Assembly: GCF_022347565.1 (NCBI RefSeq)
Contig: NZ_JAKRGH010000003.1
Location: 288,910 to 352,909 of the forward strand
Length of the DNA: 64,000 nt
From: Vibrio sp. Of7-15
GTDB taxonomy: Bacteria; Pseudomonadota; Gammaproteobacteria; Enterobacterales; Vibrionaceae
Direction: 5' to 3'
The notes beneath the pieces are model-generated. The model saw only the letters and a program-made list of their open reading frames with translations, searched no databases and was not told the DNA's origin. The position numbers were made by a program, and so were the translations under genes. Shown one piece after another: positions 51,981-61,828 of the stretch (the first letter of the stretch is position 1; each line of letters opens with the position of its first letter).

Positions 51981-54437
51981 TTACAGCATCAATTTAGCAA
52001 TCGCTTGAGATAATTTAACATCTTGAGTCATAAGTGTTTTTAATTGTTCACCTTGTAGCCAAACAATATTACAAGTATTTTGAGCTTGATAATTAGCCGG
52101 GCTGATGGTCGAAAGTAATGACAGCCCAGCGAAATTTTCACCCGGTCCAATCAAACGAGTCACTTTTTCATCATCTTTTATTTCGCTCACAATAACGGTT
52201 CCCTGCGCGACAATACCCAAAGCACACAGGTTTTTTCCTTGCTCTGCAATAACATCACCATCGTTATAGATACTGTGCTGCATCATACTCACTAGCTTAG
52301 TGCGTGTTTGCTCGCGGGTATCTTTCGTCCATGGCATTAAGCGCTGCCATTGCTCAATTTGAACCGGATTTTTACTGAGCGGACTTTTTTGTAAGGCTTC
52401 CATGCGAGTTTCAACATCATTGATCATACGAACCGCTTCAGGCATATCTAATACGGCTTGCTTTAATTGCTGCTGAATAACCGCACGCTCACGATTGAGC
52501 AACAAACGTGACGCGGCCTGTGTTTCCAATGCATTGACCACTTCAGGAAAGCTTTCTCGGATCTGCTGAATGTGTTGCACCGTTAACTTTTTATTTTGTT
52601 CCACTTGATCATGCACCAGCTCTGCTTGGCTTTCACAAGGAGCTAACGTTTTAATGTGAGAATGAAGCTCATCTTGCGCTTGAATAAAACCACGCGCAAC
52701 GTCATAGCCCAGTGCTAAACGCTCGTACAGTGCAGATAAAACCAGTCGTTTAATGCCGTATACTTGGCGCAGTGAATCTAAAATAGGCGGCGTTCTCCAC
52801 ACTCGATACAGTGCCTGTCTCGGTCCAATTTGCGGTTCACCGTCTAGTGCTTTTTCTACTGCGCGAACCAAAATATTGGTCGCTTGCTTGCCCAATGTAC
52901 CTTGTTCAAATTGAGTCCAGTAGTTTTTACGCTCTGTTTCTAACAAACGCCGCTGAAACGCTATAGCCAATTCTTCATCACTGATGGTTTCCGTTTCATT
53001 TTCTAATTCTTTCGTGATCGACCCTAGCTTTGCTGCCTTTTTAACATCTTGCCAGTCAGCCCCTTTTAAAAACTCACTCTCCATCATACCTGGCAGTAAA
53101 TCATTAAGAGCCTCATGAATTTTTGAACTCGCTTTGTCGACAGTCGCTTGTTTCGCATCAGGCAACTTATTTAGCCCTAGCCACTTTAATAACAACCCCA
53201 TACTGGAACCGTTCACCAAGATCGTCAGTACTACGATACCTGCACATAAGAATAAGATCTGATCACCAATCACTTTTGGAATCAAATCATCGGCTGCAAT
53301 AGTGAGCGCTAAAGCCAACGACACCGCTCCTCTTAATCCTCCCCACAATAGAACAATGGCTTTTTCATTGGTAATCCCTATGCCAATGCGTTTTAAAATC
53401 GGCATAAACACCACAATGGCAAAACCTCGAATGAAGAAAATACCGATATATAAAATGAACAACATTTTCCAAAGCTCAATGTCATTCAATGGAACACGAG
53501 CTGCAATCAATACCCCTACCAACAAGAAAATCAAGGTATTGGCTATGTGCGCCATCATTTCCCAAAAGTGATGTAAGAAACCAGCGACTTCGGGCGAGAC
53601 TCGTGTCCGGCCAATACTGGCAAACATCAAAGCAAGTGCGACAACCGATACAACACCAGACACATGAATGCTTTCCGCAATAAAGAACACTAAATACGCC
53701 GCAGCAATAGAGAGCGTAATTTCAATCATTGGATCGTTGAACACTCGCCCAATCCATATGATGCTTAAACCGCCCAGTGCAACCCCAATAGCCAATCCTA
53801 TTGAAACCACCCAAGCAAACTGCCCTGCAACAGCAAATGCATTCACATTTATATCGGAAGTTGAGATCACCCAGCCATAAAACAGAGAAAAGAACACAAT
53901 GGCCGTACCATCATTAAATAACGATTCCCCTTCAATTAATGTTTCCAGTCGTTTACGGGAACTCACCTCTTTGAGTAACGCCACTACTGCCACAGGATCC
54001 GTTGCGCTGATCAACGCACCAAAAAGAAAGCAAAGCGCCCAGCTCCAATCCCAAGGGAAAACCCACTTAGCCAAGCTTGCCGTTAATGTTGTTGCCAGTA
54101 ATAACCCGGGAATAGCCAATAAAGCGATTTGCGTGAACATTCTTCGAAAAAGGTGCACTTCCATCGCAAAAGCACTTTCAAAAATCAAAGTAGGAAGAAA
54201 AACAAACATAATAATATGGGGGCTAATATCAATAACCAGATCAAGCGTATTAGCCAATAGTGGGGTGTAGGCGTCGAACCACTCTGTTCTGTGCAAGAGA
54301 CCAAGACACAAACCAATAATTAATAGAGCGACAGTGTAAGGTATTTGAAGATTTTTAAGACCATGTCGAACAAAGGCACCAATAATCAGTGCAAGAATGA
54401 CAAAAAATAAGGTCAGCAGACCAGACTCATAGTGCAT
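51981..54437 (-). CDS. CPA1 Na+/H+ antiporter with cyclic-nucleotide-binding-like tail
   Basis: 818-aa inner-membrane antiporter. Residues 1 to about 410 hold twelve or so helices of the NhaP/NHE fold, with LFGALISATDPVAVVALLKE containing the ion-binding DP pair and GESLFNDGTAIVFF just after. A long helical cytoplasmic linker follows, and the last ~110 residues (SIYNDGDVIAEQGKNLCALG, then IGPGENFAGLSLL) form a cNMP-binding-type beta roll. This resembles the arrangement of plant SOS1 and sperm NHE. The ATG at 54437 has AGGGTG upstream. It likely exports Na+ in saline habitats under nucleotide or allosteric control. Confidence 0.87.
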   Translation of the reverse strand: MHYESGLLTLFFVILALIIGAFVRHGLKNLQIPYTVALLIIGLCLGLLHRTEWFDAYTPLLANTLDLVIDISPHIIMFVFLPTLIFESAFAMEVHLFRRMFTQIALLAIPGLLLATTLTASLAKWVFPWDWSWALCFLFGALISATDPVAVVALLKEVSSRKRLETLIEGESLFNDGTAIVFFSLFYGWVISTSDINVNAFAVAGQFAWVVSIGLAIGVALGGLSIIWIGRVFNDPMIEITLSIAAAYLVFFIAESIHVSGVVSVVALALMFASIGRTRVSPEVAGFLHHFWEMMAHIANTLIFLLVGVLIAARVPLNDIELWKMLFILYIGIFFIRGFAIVVFMPILKRIGIGITNEKAIVLLWGGLRGAVSLALALTIAADDLIPKVIGDQILFLCAGIVVLTILVNGSSMGLLLKWLGLNKLPDAKQATVDKASSKIHEALNDLLPGMMESEFLKGADWQDVKKAAKLGSITKELENETETISDEELAIAFQRRLLETERKNYWTQFEQGTLGKQATNILVRAVEKALDGEPQIGPRQALYRVWRTPPILDSLRQVYGIKRLVLSALYERLALGYDVARGFIQAQDELHSHIKTLAPCESQAELVHDQVEQNKKLTVQHIQQIRESFPEVVNALETQAASRLLLNRERAVIQQQLKQAVLDMPEAVRMINDVETRMEALQKSPLSKNPVQIEQWQRLMPWTKDTREQTRTKLVSMMQHSIYNDGDVIAEQGKNLCALGIVAQGTVIVSEIKDDEKVTRLIGPGENFAGLSLLSTISPANYQAQNTCNIVWLQGEQLKTLMTQDVKLSQAIAKLML

Positions 54438-54637
54438 CGTATACACCCTACATAGACGACTACAGATAAAACTATAGATGCTTTTTATTCAGCATGCTTT
54501 CCAACCATTTCCCATCACTTTGCGCCTAAGAATGCTAGGTTTGTGGTAGAGATAACAGTTCACCTTCATAAATATGAACTAAGATATTGATGAGGCGTAA
54601 TAATCTATGATCCATTGCATCTATGGAGATCCCTTCT

Positions 54638-55504
54638 ATGTGGCAGGCTATTTCTCAGCAAGTTTCTAACATTCTTGAAAAACCTTTTGTAATCACAGAA
54701 CACGAGACCATTGATGGTGGTGAAATCAATGAGTGTTATGTCATTTCAAATGGTGAAGAACGCTATTTTGTTAAGATCAATAAAAAATCCATGCTCGGAC
54801 TGTTTGTCTCAGAAGTGGAAAGCCTCAATCATTTAAGAAATGCTGACTGTGTGGATGTTCCTGAAGTGATCCATGTCGGAACCACCAAAGAGTGCTCTTT
54901 TTTAGTATTGAATTACCTCCCGACAAAGCCTCTCCTTAATGAAGAGCAATCTGAAACCCTTGGTATTCAACTGGCTAGGCAACACCAATGGGGAGAACAA
55001 GCAGAATTCGGTTTTGACAGCGATAATTACATTGGCTCAACTTTACAGCCCAACGAATGGCACCGGAAATGGAGTACATTTTTTTCAGAGCAACGCTTAG
55101 GTTGGCAATTACAACTCGCCGCCGAAAAAGGCATCAAACTCGGCAACATCAATACTATTGTGCATAATAGCCAGAAAATACTAGCCCACCACCACCCACG
55201 CCCTTCCCTTCTTCATGGTGATCTATGGCACGGAAATGTGTCCGTCTCCGTATCGGGGCCAATCATGTACGATCCAGCCTGCTATTGGGGTGATCATGAA
55301 TGTGATATTGCAATGGCTGAACTATTTGGTGGTTTCTCTGAAGCTTTCTTTAACGGCTATTTATCTGTTCAAAGTCTAGATAAAGGCTACCCTGATAGAC
55401 GTGATCTTTATAATTTGTATCATATTTTGAATCATTGCAATATGTTTGGTGGTGACTACCTAGTCCATGCTGAACAAATTATTGCCAAGCTAAAACTCAA
55501 CTAG
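54638..55504 (+). CDS. Fructosamine kinase family protein
   Basis: 288-aa cytosolic APH-like kinase of the fructosamine-3-kinase family, which phosphorylates ketoamines so that protein glycation can be reversed. Seen: SQQVSNILEKPFVITEHETI, GGEINECYVISNGEERYFVK, the catalytic loop LLHGDLWHGN and the metal-binding MYDPACYWGDHECDIAM, all family standards. The ATG at 54638 (GGAG 9 bases upstream) is chosen over one five codons earlier. Divergent from the antiporter; no downstream partner. Confidence 0.88.
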   Translation: MWQAISQQVSNILEKPFVITEHETIDGGEINECYVISNGEERYFVKINKKSMLGLFVSEVESLNHLRNADCVDVPEVIHVGTTKECSFLVLNYLPTKPLLNEEQSETLGIQLARQHQWGEQAEFGFDSDNYIGSTLQPNEWHRKWSTFFSEQRLGWQLQLAAEKGIKLGNINTIVHNSQKILAHHHPRPSLLHGDLWHGNVSVSVSGPIMYDPACYWGDHECDIAMAELFGGFSEAFFNGYLSVQSLDKGYPDRRDLYNLYHILNHCNMFGGDYLVHAEQIIAKLKLN

Positions 55505-55607
55505 ATCATCTACCTTTAGCTACGTACAGAGTACTGATTTGCCAGCACTCTCCACAACACTGCAACATACGTAGCTTTTAAATACTGAGTGCCACTAGGT
55601 GACATTG

Positions 55608-55818
55608 TCACTTGGCGGCACTTTTCCACTGCTCTGTATCAATAAACCATCTCTCTTCATAGATCTTTTCACCATTGAATTTGAACAAAACGATAAGTTG
55701 AGAGGCTCTGCCTCGGCATAACAAACTTCATATCTTCAACATAGTCAGTAACTAAAGCATCAAAATCACCTGCGCCAACGGCTTCCCAGCCTCTTTGAAC
55801 GGTATCAGATAAATTCAT
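55608..55818 (-). pseudogene. SnoaL/NTF2-like pseudogene with internal deletion
   Basis: The minus strand starts MNLSDTVQRGWEAVGAGDFD and continues to DMKFVMP, a typical SnoaL-like opening. The frame then changes: SQLIVLFKFNGEKIYEERWF followed by IDTEQWKSAAK is the usual end of the same fold, in another frame. The middle of about 55 residues is missing. A deletion that also shifted the frame has inactivated the gene. No ORF of useful length remains. Confidence 0.65.
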
Positions 55819-56300
55819 CACTTAGCCCTCATCACTTGGTTTATTTTTATAAAATTTAATTATAGGAGCAAAATAGAGTTTGATGATAAAACAAACAGTA
55901 ACTTTAATTGGAAAGAAAGGATCCTATACTTTTATCTAATATTAATTAAAATCCACCTATCAAAGGTATATAAAAGCTAAACTTTTATTTCAGTTAAAAA
56001 TAACTTTTAGGAAAATCGAGAACAATCATTTACATTCTGAAATCAAATGATAAATTTAAAGTAAATTCATCGACCTTATTTAATAATAAATTTACATATA
56101 TGATATTTGATTCATTATTGATAATTCTGTCGCATTAGATTTTTACAATTTAAGTCTTATTTTATGATTCATAATCATAATACTTTGGGAACAATCAACT
56201 TTTCCACTTAATTTTCGGCAAAAATAATTTTTGCACTCTACTATAATTTCAACAGGGACGAAAAAGTTATAAATTGGCTTTATATTTAGGAGTTGAGCTT
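55819..56300. other. 482-bp AT-rich gap with one palindrome
   Basis: No reading frame is supported. TTATGATT-CAT-AATCATAA at 56162-56180 is a perfect 8-bp-arm palindrome about 120 bp upstream of the small Cys-rich gene and could be an operator. Nothing else is recognised. Confidence 0.5.
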
Positions 56301-56504
56301 GTGAAAAATTATGTTGAGAAAAGAGTTTCTTGCCCTCATTGTGGTCACAAAATTGGTATCACATTAGACTCAAGCAATGGTAGCCAGGATTTTTATGATG
56401 ACTGTCCTGCATGCTGCAGAGCCATTCATTTAAATATGCAGGTTGATGAGCAACACAAAACCATCAACCTTTATATTGATGCCGATGATGAGCAAATATT
56501 CTAA
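56301..56504 (+). CDS. CPXCG-motif cysteine-rich small protein
   Basis: 67-aa zinc-ribbon-like protein of the Cys_rich_CPXG family. It has KRVSCPHCGHKIGITLDSS and YDDCPACCRAIHLN, giving four to five metal-binding cysteines, and an acidic end YIDADDEQIF. A GTG at 56301 with AGGAG 9 bases upstream is favoured over a TTG at 56274. The function of the family is unknown. A hairpin CACCCCAGT/ACTGGGGTG at 56534-56563 follows the gene. Confidence 0.8.
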   Translation: MKNYVEKRVSCPHCGHKIGITLDSSNGSQDFYDDCPACCRAIHLNMQVDEQHKTINLYIDADDEQIF

Positions 56505-56533
56505 GCGGGAAACGCAGTTTAAACTCATGTAGA

Positions 56534-56563
56534 CACCCCAGTTATGAAGCTTTTACTGGGGTG
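56534..56563. terminator. Hairpin between convergent Cys-rich and riboflavin synthase genes
   Basis: CACCCCAGT, 12-base loop, ACTGGGGTG. No T run follows, so termination is likely but not certain. Confidence 0.5.
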
Positions 56564-56623
56564 GCTTATAGTGATAGTTCCTTGAAATAGCAAGGATTCA
56601 GTAAAACAACAGCTCAGCAAACA

Positions 56624-57235
56624 TTAGCTAACTTGATTTGCTAATACTCGCTCAACGGTTTCAACTACCGCTTGTGTTTGTGGATCAATTTCAATATTAA
56701 TTTTATCGCCAACAACTCTGGAATCAATGTTAGTGCGCTCTAATGTTTCAGGAATTAAGTTCACTGAAAAAGCATTACCTTCCACATCACCAATAGTTAA
56801 ACTAATTCCATCAATACCAATAAATCCCTTTGCAAAAACATATTTCATAAACTTAGCTTCAAGTTCGAAATATATTTTGCAATTATTTGGTGTTCTAATA
56901 ATTTCTTTCACTGTAGCCATTGTCATTATATGACCTGACATAGAATGACCACCAATTTCGTCACCAAACTTTGCCGCCCTTTCAATATTAACTTCATCGC
57001 CAATATTTACGGCTCCTAAATTTGTTAACTTAAGTGTTTCTTGCATTAAATCAAAGTGCACCAACCGTCCATTCACTTTCGTTACGGTTAAGCAACAACC
57101 ATTATTTGCAATCGAAGCACCTAACTCAATACCTGATGTTAATTCCTCAGGTAATTTTATAATATTCTCCTGAAAATTCTCTTTTTTATTAATCTCAATT
57201 ATTTCTGCTGTGCCTTGTACAATTCCCGTAAACAT
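56624..57235 (-). CDS. ribE: Riboflavin synthase, alpha subunit
   Basis: 203-aa cytosolic enzyme that dismutates two 6,7-dimethyl-8-ribityllumazine molecules into riboflavin. Two repeated lumazine-binding barrels are seen: [12 protein letters not shown] with [20 protein letters not shown] in barrel one, and [13 protein letters not shown] in barrel two. The C-terminal helix ends ERVLANQVS. The fold is shared with lumazine protein, but the SMSGHIM active-site segment favours a true synthase. No FMN riboswitch was seen upstream. It is divergent from a GGDEF gene with norM after it. Confidence 0.92.
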   Translation of the reverse strand: MFTGIVQGTAEIIEINKKENFQENIIKLPEELTSGIELGASIANNGCCLTVTKVNGRLVHFDLMQETLKLTNLGAVNIGDEVNIERAAKFGDEIGGHSMSGHIMTMATVKEIIRTPNNCKIYFELEAKFMKYVFAKGFIGIDGISLTIGDVEGNAFSVNLIPETLERTNIDSRVVGDKINIEIDPQTQAVVETVERVLANQVS

Positions 57236-57269
57236 TTGAACTCCTTGACATCGACAGTTGTAATAAATT

Positions 57270-59144
57270 GTGTATAATCATTTTTTTGACACCCGTCAAA
57301 TTTACACCGCTATCTATCACTCATGGTATAATATGTTTTCTGCACTACGAAATAGCTACGCCTTTAAAGTTCAGATTACACTATCTCTATTAGTGTTATG
57401 CCTCTCCATATCCATTATCTCTGTTTGGCAACACAAAACAAAAAAGATTTTATCGGATACCGTAAAAGATGTTTATAGTCATGTGAGCGACGCCATTATT
57501 TCAAAATTAGACACCTTCATCAGTGAAGGAAATAATATTATGCTGAACCAGCAACTTTCTGGTGGAATGCATATTGAAATCACCGATAACTCTGTCGCTC
57601 TCGCAGATTATTTAAAGTGGAATATCATGTTCCACAAAAACATCAGTCATTTTTATTTTGCCTCTACCAGCGGTCAATTCACACTGGCAGGGCGTTCTGA
57701 TAATGGCGAGTTTTTCTCAATTCAACAATCCGACCACCCCAATCAATACGTAAGATACCAACAGGGAATATACACACCTCTAAAAAAAGAGTACGACCCA
57801 CGAACACGAGATTGGTTCAAACACGCCGTTACTTCCACTGAACCAGTTTGGACTGGCAGCTATATGTACCCATTTCGTCAAAAATCAGGGGTTACTTTAT
57901 CTCAAGCTGTTTATACCGATGGTGGTGACTTGGTAGGCGTCTATGGCCTTGACCTGAATATCTCCGCCATCAATAACAATCTTGCAAACGCCATTTTAAG
58001 TGCTAATGGAGACTCGTTCATTTTTGCTCAGAATGGTTCCACCATCACCAACATTCATAATACAGTACCTAACCATTTTGATTTGCAGCCAAGCTTACAT
58101 AGCCAAAGTGGCATTAATACCAAAATTTGGCAATCTTTCGATCAACAAGAGATGAAGGCTGGTACAACAACGCTTACGGTGAAAAATGAAGAGTGGCTGG
58201 TCTATTATCGCCCTTATCAATTTAATGAAACAGAGACTTGGTGGGTTGTGTCTGTAGCCCCAGCCGCTGATTTTATGCCTAAGCTATGGCAAACCAGTAT
58301 ACTGGCGCAAGGCATCACCATTACCATTCTAGCCTTAACGCTATTAATTGGCTTTTTCACAATGAAACGTCTTCTCTCCCCTATCCGCCAAATCACTTAT
58401 GCATCAAACCAAATCAGCAAAGGAAACCTGAATGTTTACGTCGATACCACGCGTAAAGATGAATTTGGTTTATTGGCCCGCACGTTTAACAAAATGACCA
58501 CCCAGCTCAAACGTACCATTAAGCAACTGAAAACAGAAAAAAAGGAAACCGTTCGACTGAATGCCCTACTGGAACAAAATAATCAGCAACTAGAACAAAA
58601 AATAGCAGAACGAACTCAAGATCTGTTAAACGCAAATCAACAATTAACCCAATTGGCAAACCAAGATCCACTCACAGGGGCCGCAAACCGCCGCTTCTTC
58701 TGGGAGCAAGTCAACGAAAAGCAACAACCTGGGCAGGGCTGGCTTCTTCTATTGGATATCGATCACTTTAAAGCCGTTAACGATCAATACGGTCATCACA
58801 TTGGCGATCAAACCCTCAAACAATTTTCTCAGGCAATCATCAGTAGCCTCGATAAAAATACGATTTTTGGCCGCATTGGTGGGGAAGAATTTGCAATTTG
58901 GGCACCATGTCGTACACAAAAAGAAGCTGAGTGCCTAGCCTGTATATTACTCAAAGAAGTTGAAAGCCTAATCTTACGTACTGATAACGAGGATGTTTTT
59001 TCTATAACAACCAGTATTGGCATCGCACCCTGCGTAGAAAGTGCAATCAAAGCCTACCGCTACGCAGATAAGCAACTTTATCTGGCAAAAGGTAATGGCA
59101 GAAACTGCTTTCGCTGCTTAGATGAAAATGTGAACATAGTTTAA
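57270..59144 (+). CDS. Diguanylate cyclase with dCache sensor and HAMP
   Basis: 624-aa inner-membrane signalling protein. A first helix lies near residues 30-50, a periplasmic dCache (PDC) domain carries [20 protein letters not shown] and [20 protein letters not shown], a second helix is at about 345-370, then HAMP ([20 protein letters not shown]), coiled coil and a GGDEF domain with [19 protein letters not shown] and [12 protein letters not shown]. The RxxD inhibitory site is absent. It should make cyclic di-GMP in response to a small extracellular ligand. The frame opens with a GTG; an ATG at 57333 is also possible, and neither has a good ribosome site. Confidence 0.88.
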   Translation: MYNHFFDTRQIYTAIYHSWYNMFSALRNSYAFKVQITLSLLVLCLSISIISVWQHKTKKILSDTVKDVYSHVSDAIISKLDTFISEGNNIMLNQQLSGGMHIEITDNSVALADYLKWNIMFHKNISHFYFASTSGQFTLAGRSDNGEFFSIQQSDHPNQYVRYQQGIYTPLKKEYDPRTRDWFKHAVTSTEPVWTGSYMYPFRQKSGVTLSQAVYTDGGDLVGVYGLDLNISAINNNLANAILSANGDSFIFAQNGSTITNIHNTVPNHFDLQPSLHSQSGINTKIWQSFDQQEMKAGTTTLTVKNEEWLVYYRPYQFNETETWWVVSVAPAADFMPKLWQTSILAQGITITILALTLLIGFFTMKRLLSPIRQITYASNQISKGNLNVYVDTTRKDEFGLLARTFNKMTTQLKRTIKQLKTEKKETVRLNALLEQNNQQLEQKIAERTQDLLNANQQLTQLANQDPLTGAANRRFFWEQVNEKQQPGQGWLLLLDIDHFKAVNDQYGHHIGDQTLKQFSQAIISSLDKNTIFGRIGGEEFAIWAPCRTQKEAECLACILLKEVESLILRTDNEDVFSITTSIGIAPCVESAIKAYRYADKQLYLAKGNGRNCFRCLDENVNIV

Positions 59145-59291
59145 GTTGTATAAACAACTCGCATAGATATAATCAACGGTTCTAACTAATGACATGATCC
59201 GTTGAACTTCTCTCTTGTTCAACACATGGTGTCTTTATCTCTCTCAACTTTGTTGTATACAATGTTGTTCTAAGTGTTCTAGGAGATGTCT

Positions 59292-60662
59292 GTGCACAGA
59301 TACCAGCTTGAAATACCACGTTTAATAAAACTCTCTACACCTGTGCTCATCGCTCATGTTGCCCAAACTTCCATGGGCTTTGTAGACACCGTTATGGCTG
59401 GTGGCGTAAGCGCCACTGACATGGCAGCGGTTGCCGTCGCAGCGAGTATTTGGCTACCTTCAATCTTGTTTGGAGTTGGTCTTTTAATGGCGCTTGTGCC
59501 TATTGTCGCTCAACTCAATGGATCGGGTCAGCAACAAAAAATCCCTTATGAAGTACAACAAGGCTTTACGCTTTCACTTCTTATTTCCATTCCCATCATG
59601 CTTATTTTATATAATGCAGAAGGGATCATTCGATATATGGATGTTGAACCCGTGCTGGCAGATAAAACCATTGGTTATATGCATGCGGTTACTTGGGCTG
59701 TGCCTGCTTTTTTGCTTTTTCAAACTTTACGCAGCTTCTCCGATGGCCTATCACTGACAGTACCTGCCATGATCATCGGCTTTATTGGCTTAATGGCGAA
59801 TATTCCGCTTAACTGGATTTTCGTCTATGGAAAGTTTGGTGCTCCAGAGCTAGGCGCTATCGGGTGTGGTGTGGCGACAATGATCGTATACTGGCTCATG
59901 TTTTTTGCCATGTTCCTTTACGTGATCACCTCCAAACGCTTAAAACAAGTGAAACTGTTTGAACACTTTCATAAACCAAAATTAAGTGCGCAAATTCGCC
60001 TGTTTAAGTTAGGCTTCCCTGTTGCCGCAGCCATGTTTTTTGAAGTCACGCTGTTTGCGGTGGTCGCTATTTTAGTCGCGCCTCTTGGCCCTATCACGGT
60101 CGCTGCTCATCAGATTGCGATTAACTTCTCGTCCATTGTTTTTATGCTACCAATGAGCATCGGTGCTGCGGTGAGTATTCGTGTTGGCCACCAGCTTGGT
60201 GAAGAACAAATTGATGGGGCTAAAATTGCCTCGCATTGTGGGTTGCTGCTTGGTTTATTCACAGCCTTTATTACTGCTGGGCTGACGGTTATTTTCAGAG
60301 AATACATCGCTTTGCTGTATACCGATAACCAAGAAGTGATCACCATTGCTGCTCAACTCATGTTATTCGCCGCGATCTATCAGTGTACTGATGCAATTCA
60401 AGTCATTGCCAGCGGTGCGTTACGTGGTTATAAAGACATGAGAGCCATTTTTAACCGAACCTTTATTGCTTACTGGCTATGTGGATTACCACTAGGTTAT
60501 GTTTTAGGTATGACCGATTGGATTGTTGAACCTATGGGTGCTTATGGTTTCTGGATTGGCTTTATTGTTGGTTTAAGTACTGCTGCGGTTCTGTTGGGCT
60601 TACGCTTACGTTGGATTCACAAACAAGACAGCAATACCCAACTAGTCATGGCTTCTAGTTAA
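59292..60662 (+). CDS. norM: Multidrug efflux MATE transporter NorM
   Basis: 456-aa inner-membrane Na+-coupled multidrug exporter with twelve hydrophobic segments. It is nearly superimposable on Vibrio NorM as recalled: RYQLEIPRLIKLSTPVLIAH, MGFVDTVMAGGVSATDMAAV, SIWLPSILFGVGLLMALVP and SGALRGYKDMRAIFNRTFIA. Start is the GTG at 59292, with AGGAG 6 bases upstream; the ATG at 59286 abuts that site and is unlikely. It lies downstream of the GGDEF gene with a 147-bp gap. Confidence 0.94.
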   Translation: MHRYQLEIPRLIKLSTPVLIAHVAQTSMGFVDTVMAGGVSATDMAAVAVAASIWLPSILFGVGLLMALVPIVAQLNGSGQQQKIPYEVQQGFTLSLLISIPIMLILYNAEGIIRYMDVEPVLADKTIGYMHAVTWAVPAFLLFQTLRSFSDGLSLTVPAMIIGFIGLMANIPLNWIFVYGKFGAPELGAIGCGVATMIVYWLMFFAMFLYVITSKRLKQVKLFEHFHKPKLSAQIRLFKLGFPVAAAMFFEVTLFAVVAILVAPLGPITVAAHQIAINFSSIVFMLPMSIGAAVSIRVGHQLGEEQIDGAKIASHCGLLLGLFTAFITAGLTVIFREYIALLYTDNQEVITIAAQLMLFAAIYQCTDAIQVIASGALRGYKDMRAIFNRTFIAYWLCGLPLGYVLGMTDWIVEPMGAYGFWIGFIVGLSTAAVLLGLRLRWIHKQDSNTQLVMASS

Positions 60663-60668
60663 AACATA

Positions 60669-60701
60669 GCGAGTCACAAGGTTAACCACCCCGTGACTCG
60701 C
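60669..60701. terminator. Hairpin after norM
   Basis: GCGAGTCAC, 15-base loop, GTGACTCGC, 9-bp perfect stem 7 bp past the norM stop; the following tract is only weakly T-rich. Confidence 0.65.
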
Positions 60702-60771
60702 CATTTCCTTATTGTTTCCCTTCCCATTCTGACTTACTCTTAATTTACGCCTTCTTAGATGTACTTTTGAT

Positions 60772-61812
60772 GTGAAGACCAGACTGAAAAACCTGCTACT
60801 TTACTTTTGTTTATTGCCATTATCAGGTTGCTTCCATTCTGATCCAACCGAAGACGTATTCAGTACCTATCTCAATAGGCTTGCCAATGTACAAGATCAA
60901 GATGTAGTGCCATTTAAAGCACACTCCATTCCAGCTTTACCAGAAAAAAGAGAACTAAGAGTATCAATTGAAGATATTCGGATGGGGTTACTCGATGCCT
61001 ACGAACTAAGAAAGTGCGGTTTATTCCAGCTCATTGCCGAACGAAACTCTATTTTAGGGAAAGTGCAAGATGAATTTCATGTGCTTCATTACGAAATAAA
61101 CTTTTCACATACCTTAAAGAAATGCCTTGTTTCTTCTGCCCTCCGCGAAGAGACACGCTCAGAGCTGCTTAATATTCAAAGTCAAAAACAAGAGCAATTA
61201 CTGCAACGTTATTGGAATACCATCGTGGCCTCAGAAGAATGGAATAAACAATTACAGCCCTTTCCCATCATGTTGCCCATAACACAAATGCACAGTTCAA
61301 CTCCCACGCTTCAAGCTATCCGTTATTTTAGTGACATACAGCTAGGAATAACGTATGACCAACTACCCACTGACGTCGACACACTTTTTCTTCATCAACG
61401 AGCCTTATCGAAAACTCGTTATTTAAGCCAACTTTTCTATTCACTACAGCACAGCACTGACTGGCTAACCACGGCGACCACTCAACTAAAACAGCACGAT
61501 AAGCTCATTATTTGTGGCCTTAATAGAAATCAAACTAAGGCCAAATACCTACAAAATATTTTCTTTCGATTTTACATTGAGCAAATACAACCTTATTTGG
61601 CCAAACTGGATTCCGACTACCAAGAAATAAAACCACATTTAATCTCAATGTATCAGTCTGAACACCAAGCCAATAACGTAAGTTTTACTCCTTATTATGG
61701 CTACTACATAGAAGGAAAAATTCATGAAAACTTCAAACAAGCAACCATTGAACATGTAAGGTATTGGCAATCCTTATTTAAGCGCTGCAATTTCACCATT
61801 GGCCGGCAGTAA
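60772..61812 (+). CDS. DUF3080 lipoprotein
   Basis: 346-aa exported lipoprotein (signal ending LPLSGC) of the DUF3080 family, which I recall from Vibrio and related genera with no known role. The mature part is mostly helical: FSTYLNRLANVQDQD, a VSIEDIRMGLLDAYELRKCG segment and many Gln- and His-containing helices. It starts with GTG; the ribosome site is weak. It ends 16 bp from the convergent DNA ligase gene. Confidence 0.78.
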   Translation: MKTRLKNLLLYFCLLPLSGCFHSDPTEDVFSTYLNRLANVQDQDVVPFKAHSIPALPEKRELRVSIEDIRMGLLDAYELRKCGLFQLIAERNSILGKVQDEFHVLHYEINFSHTLKKCLVSSALREETRSELLNIQSQKQEQLLQRYWNTIVASEEWNKQLQPFPIMLPITQMHSSTPTLQAIRYFSDIQLGITYDQLPTDVDTLFLHQRALSKTRYLSQLFYSLQHSTDWLTTATTQLKQHDKLIICGLNRNQTKAKYLQNIFFRFYIEQIQPYLAKLDSDYQEIKPHLISMYQSEHQANNVSFTPYYGYYIEGKIHENFKQATIEHVRYWQSLFKRCNFTIGRQ

Positions 61813-61828
61813 GTTACGAGATTCAAGG

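Noticed and set aside
53899..54270. 123-aa plus-strand frame within the antiporter gene
   Set aside because: Antisense shadow of membrane-helix codons; the antiporter frame is intact and recognisable.
57245..57278. TTGACA and TATAAT boxes before the GGDEF gene
   Set aside because: Both boxes match well but are 22 bp apart, too far for a normal sigma-70 promoter; the second box also lies past the GTG start considered.
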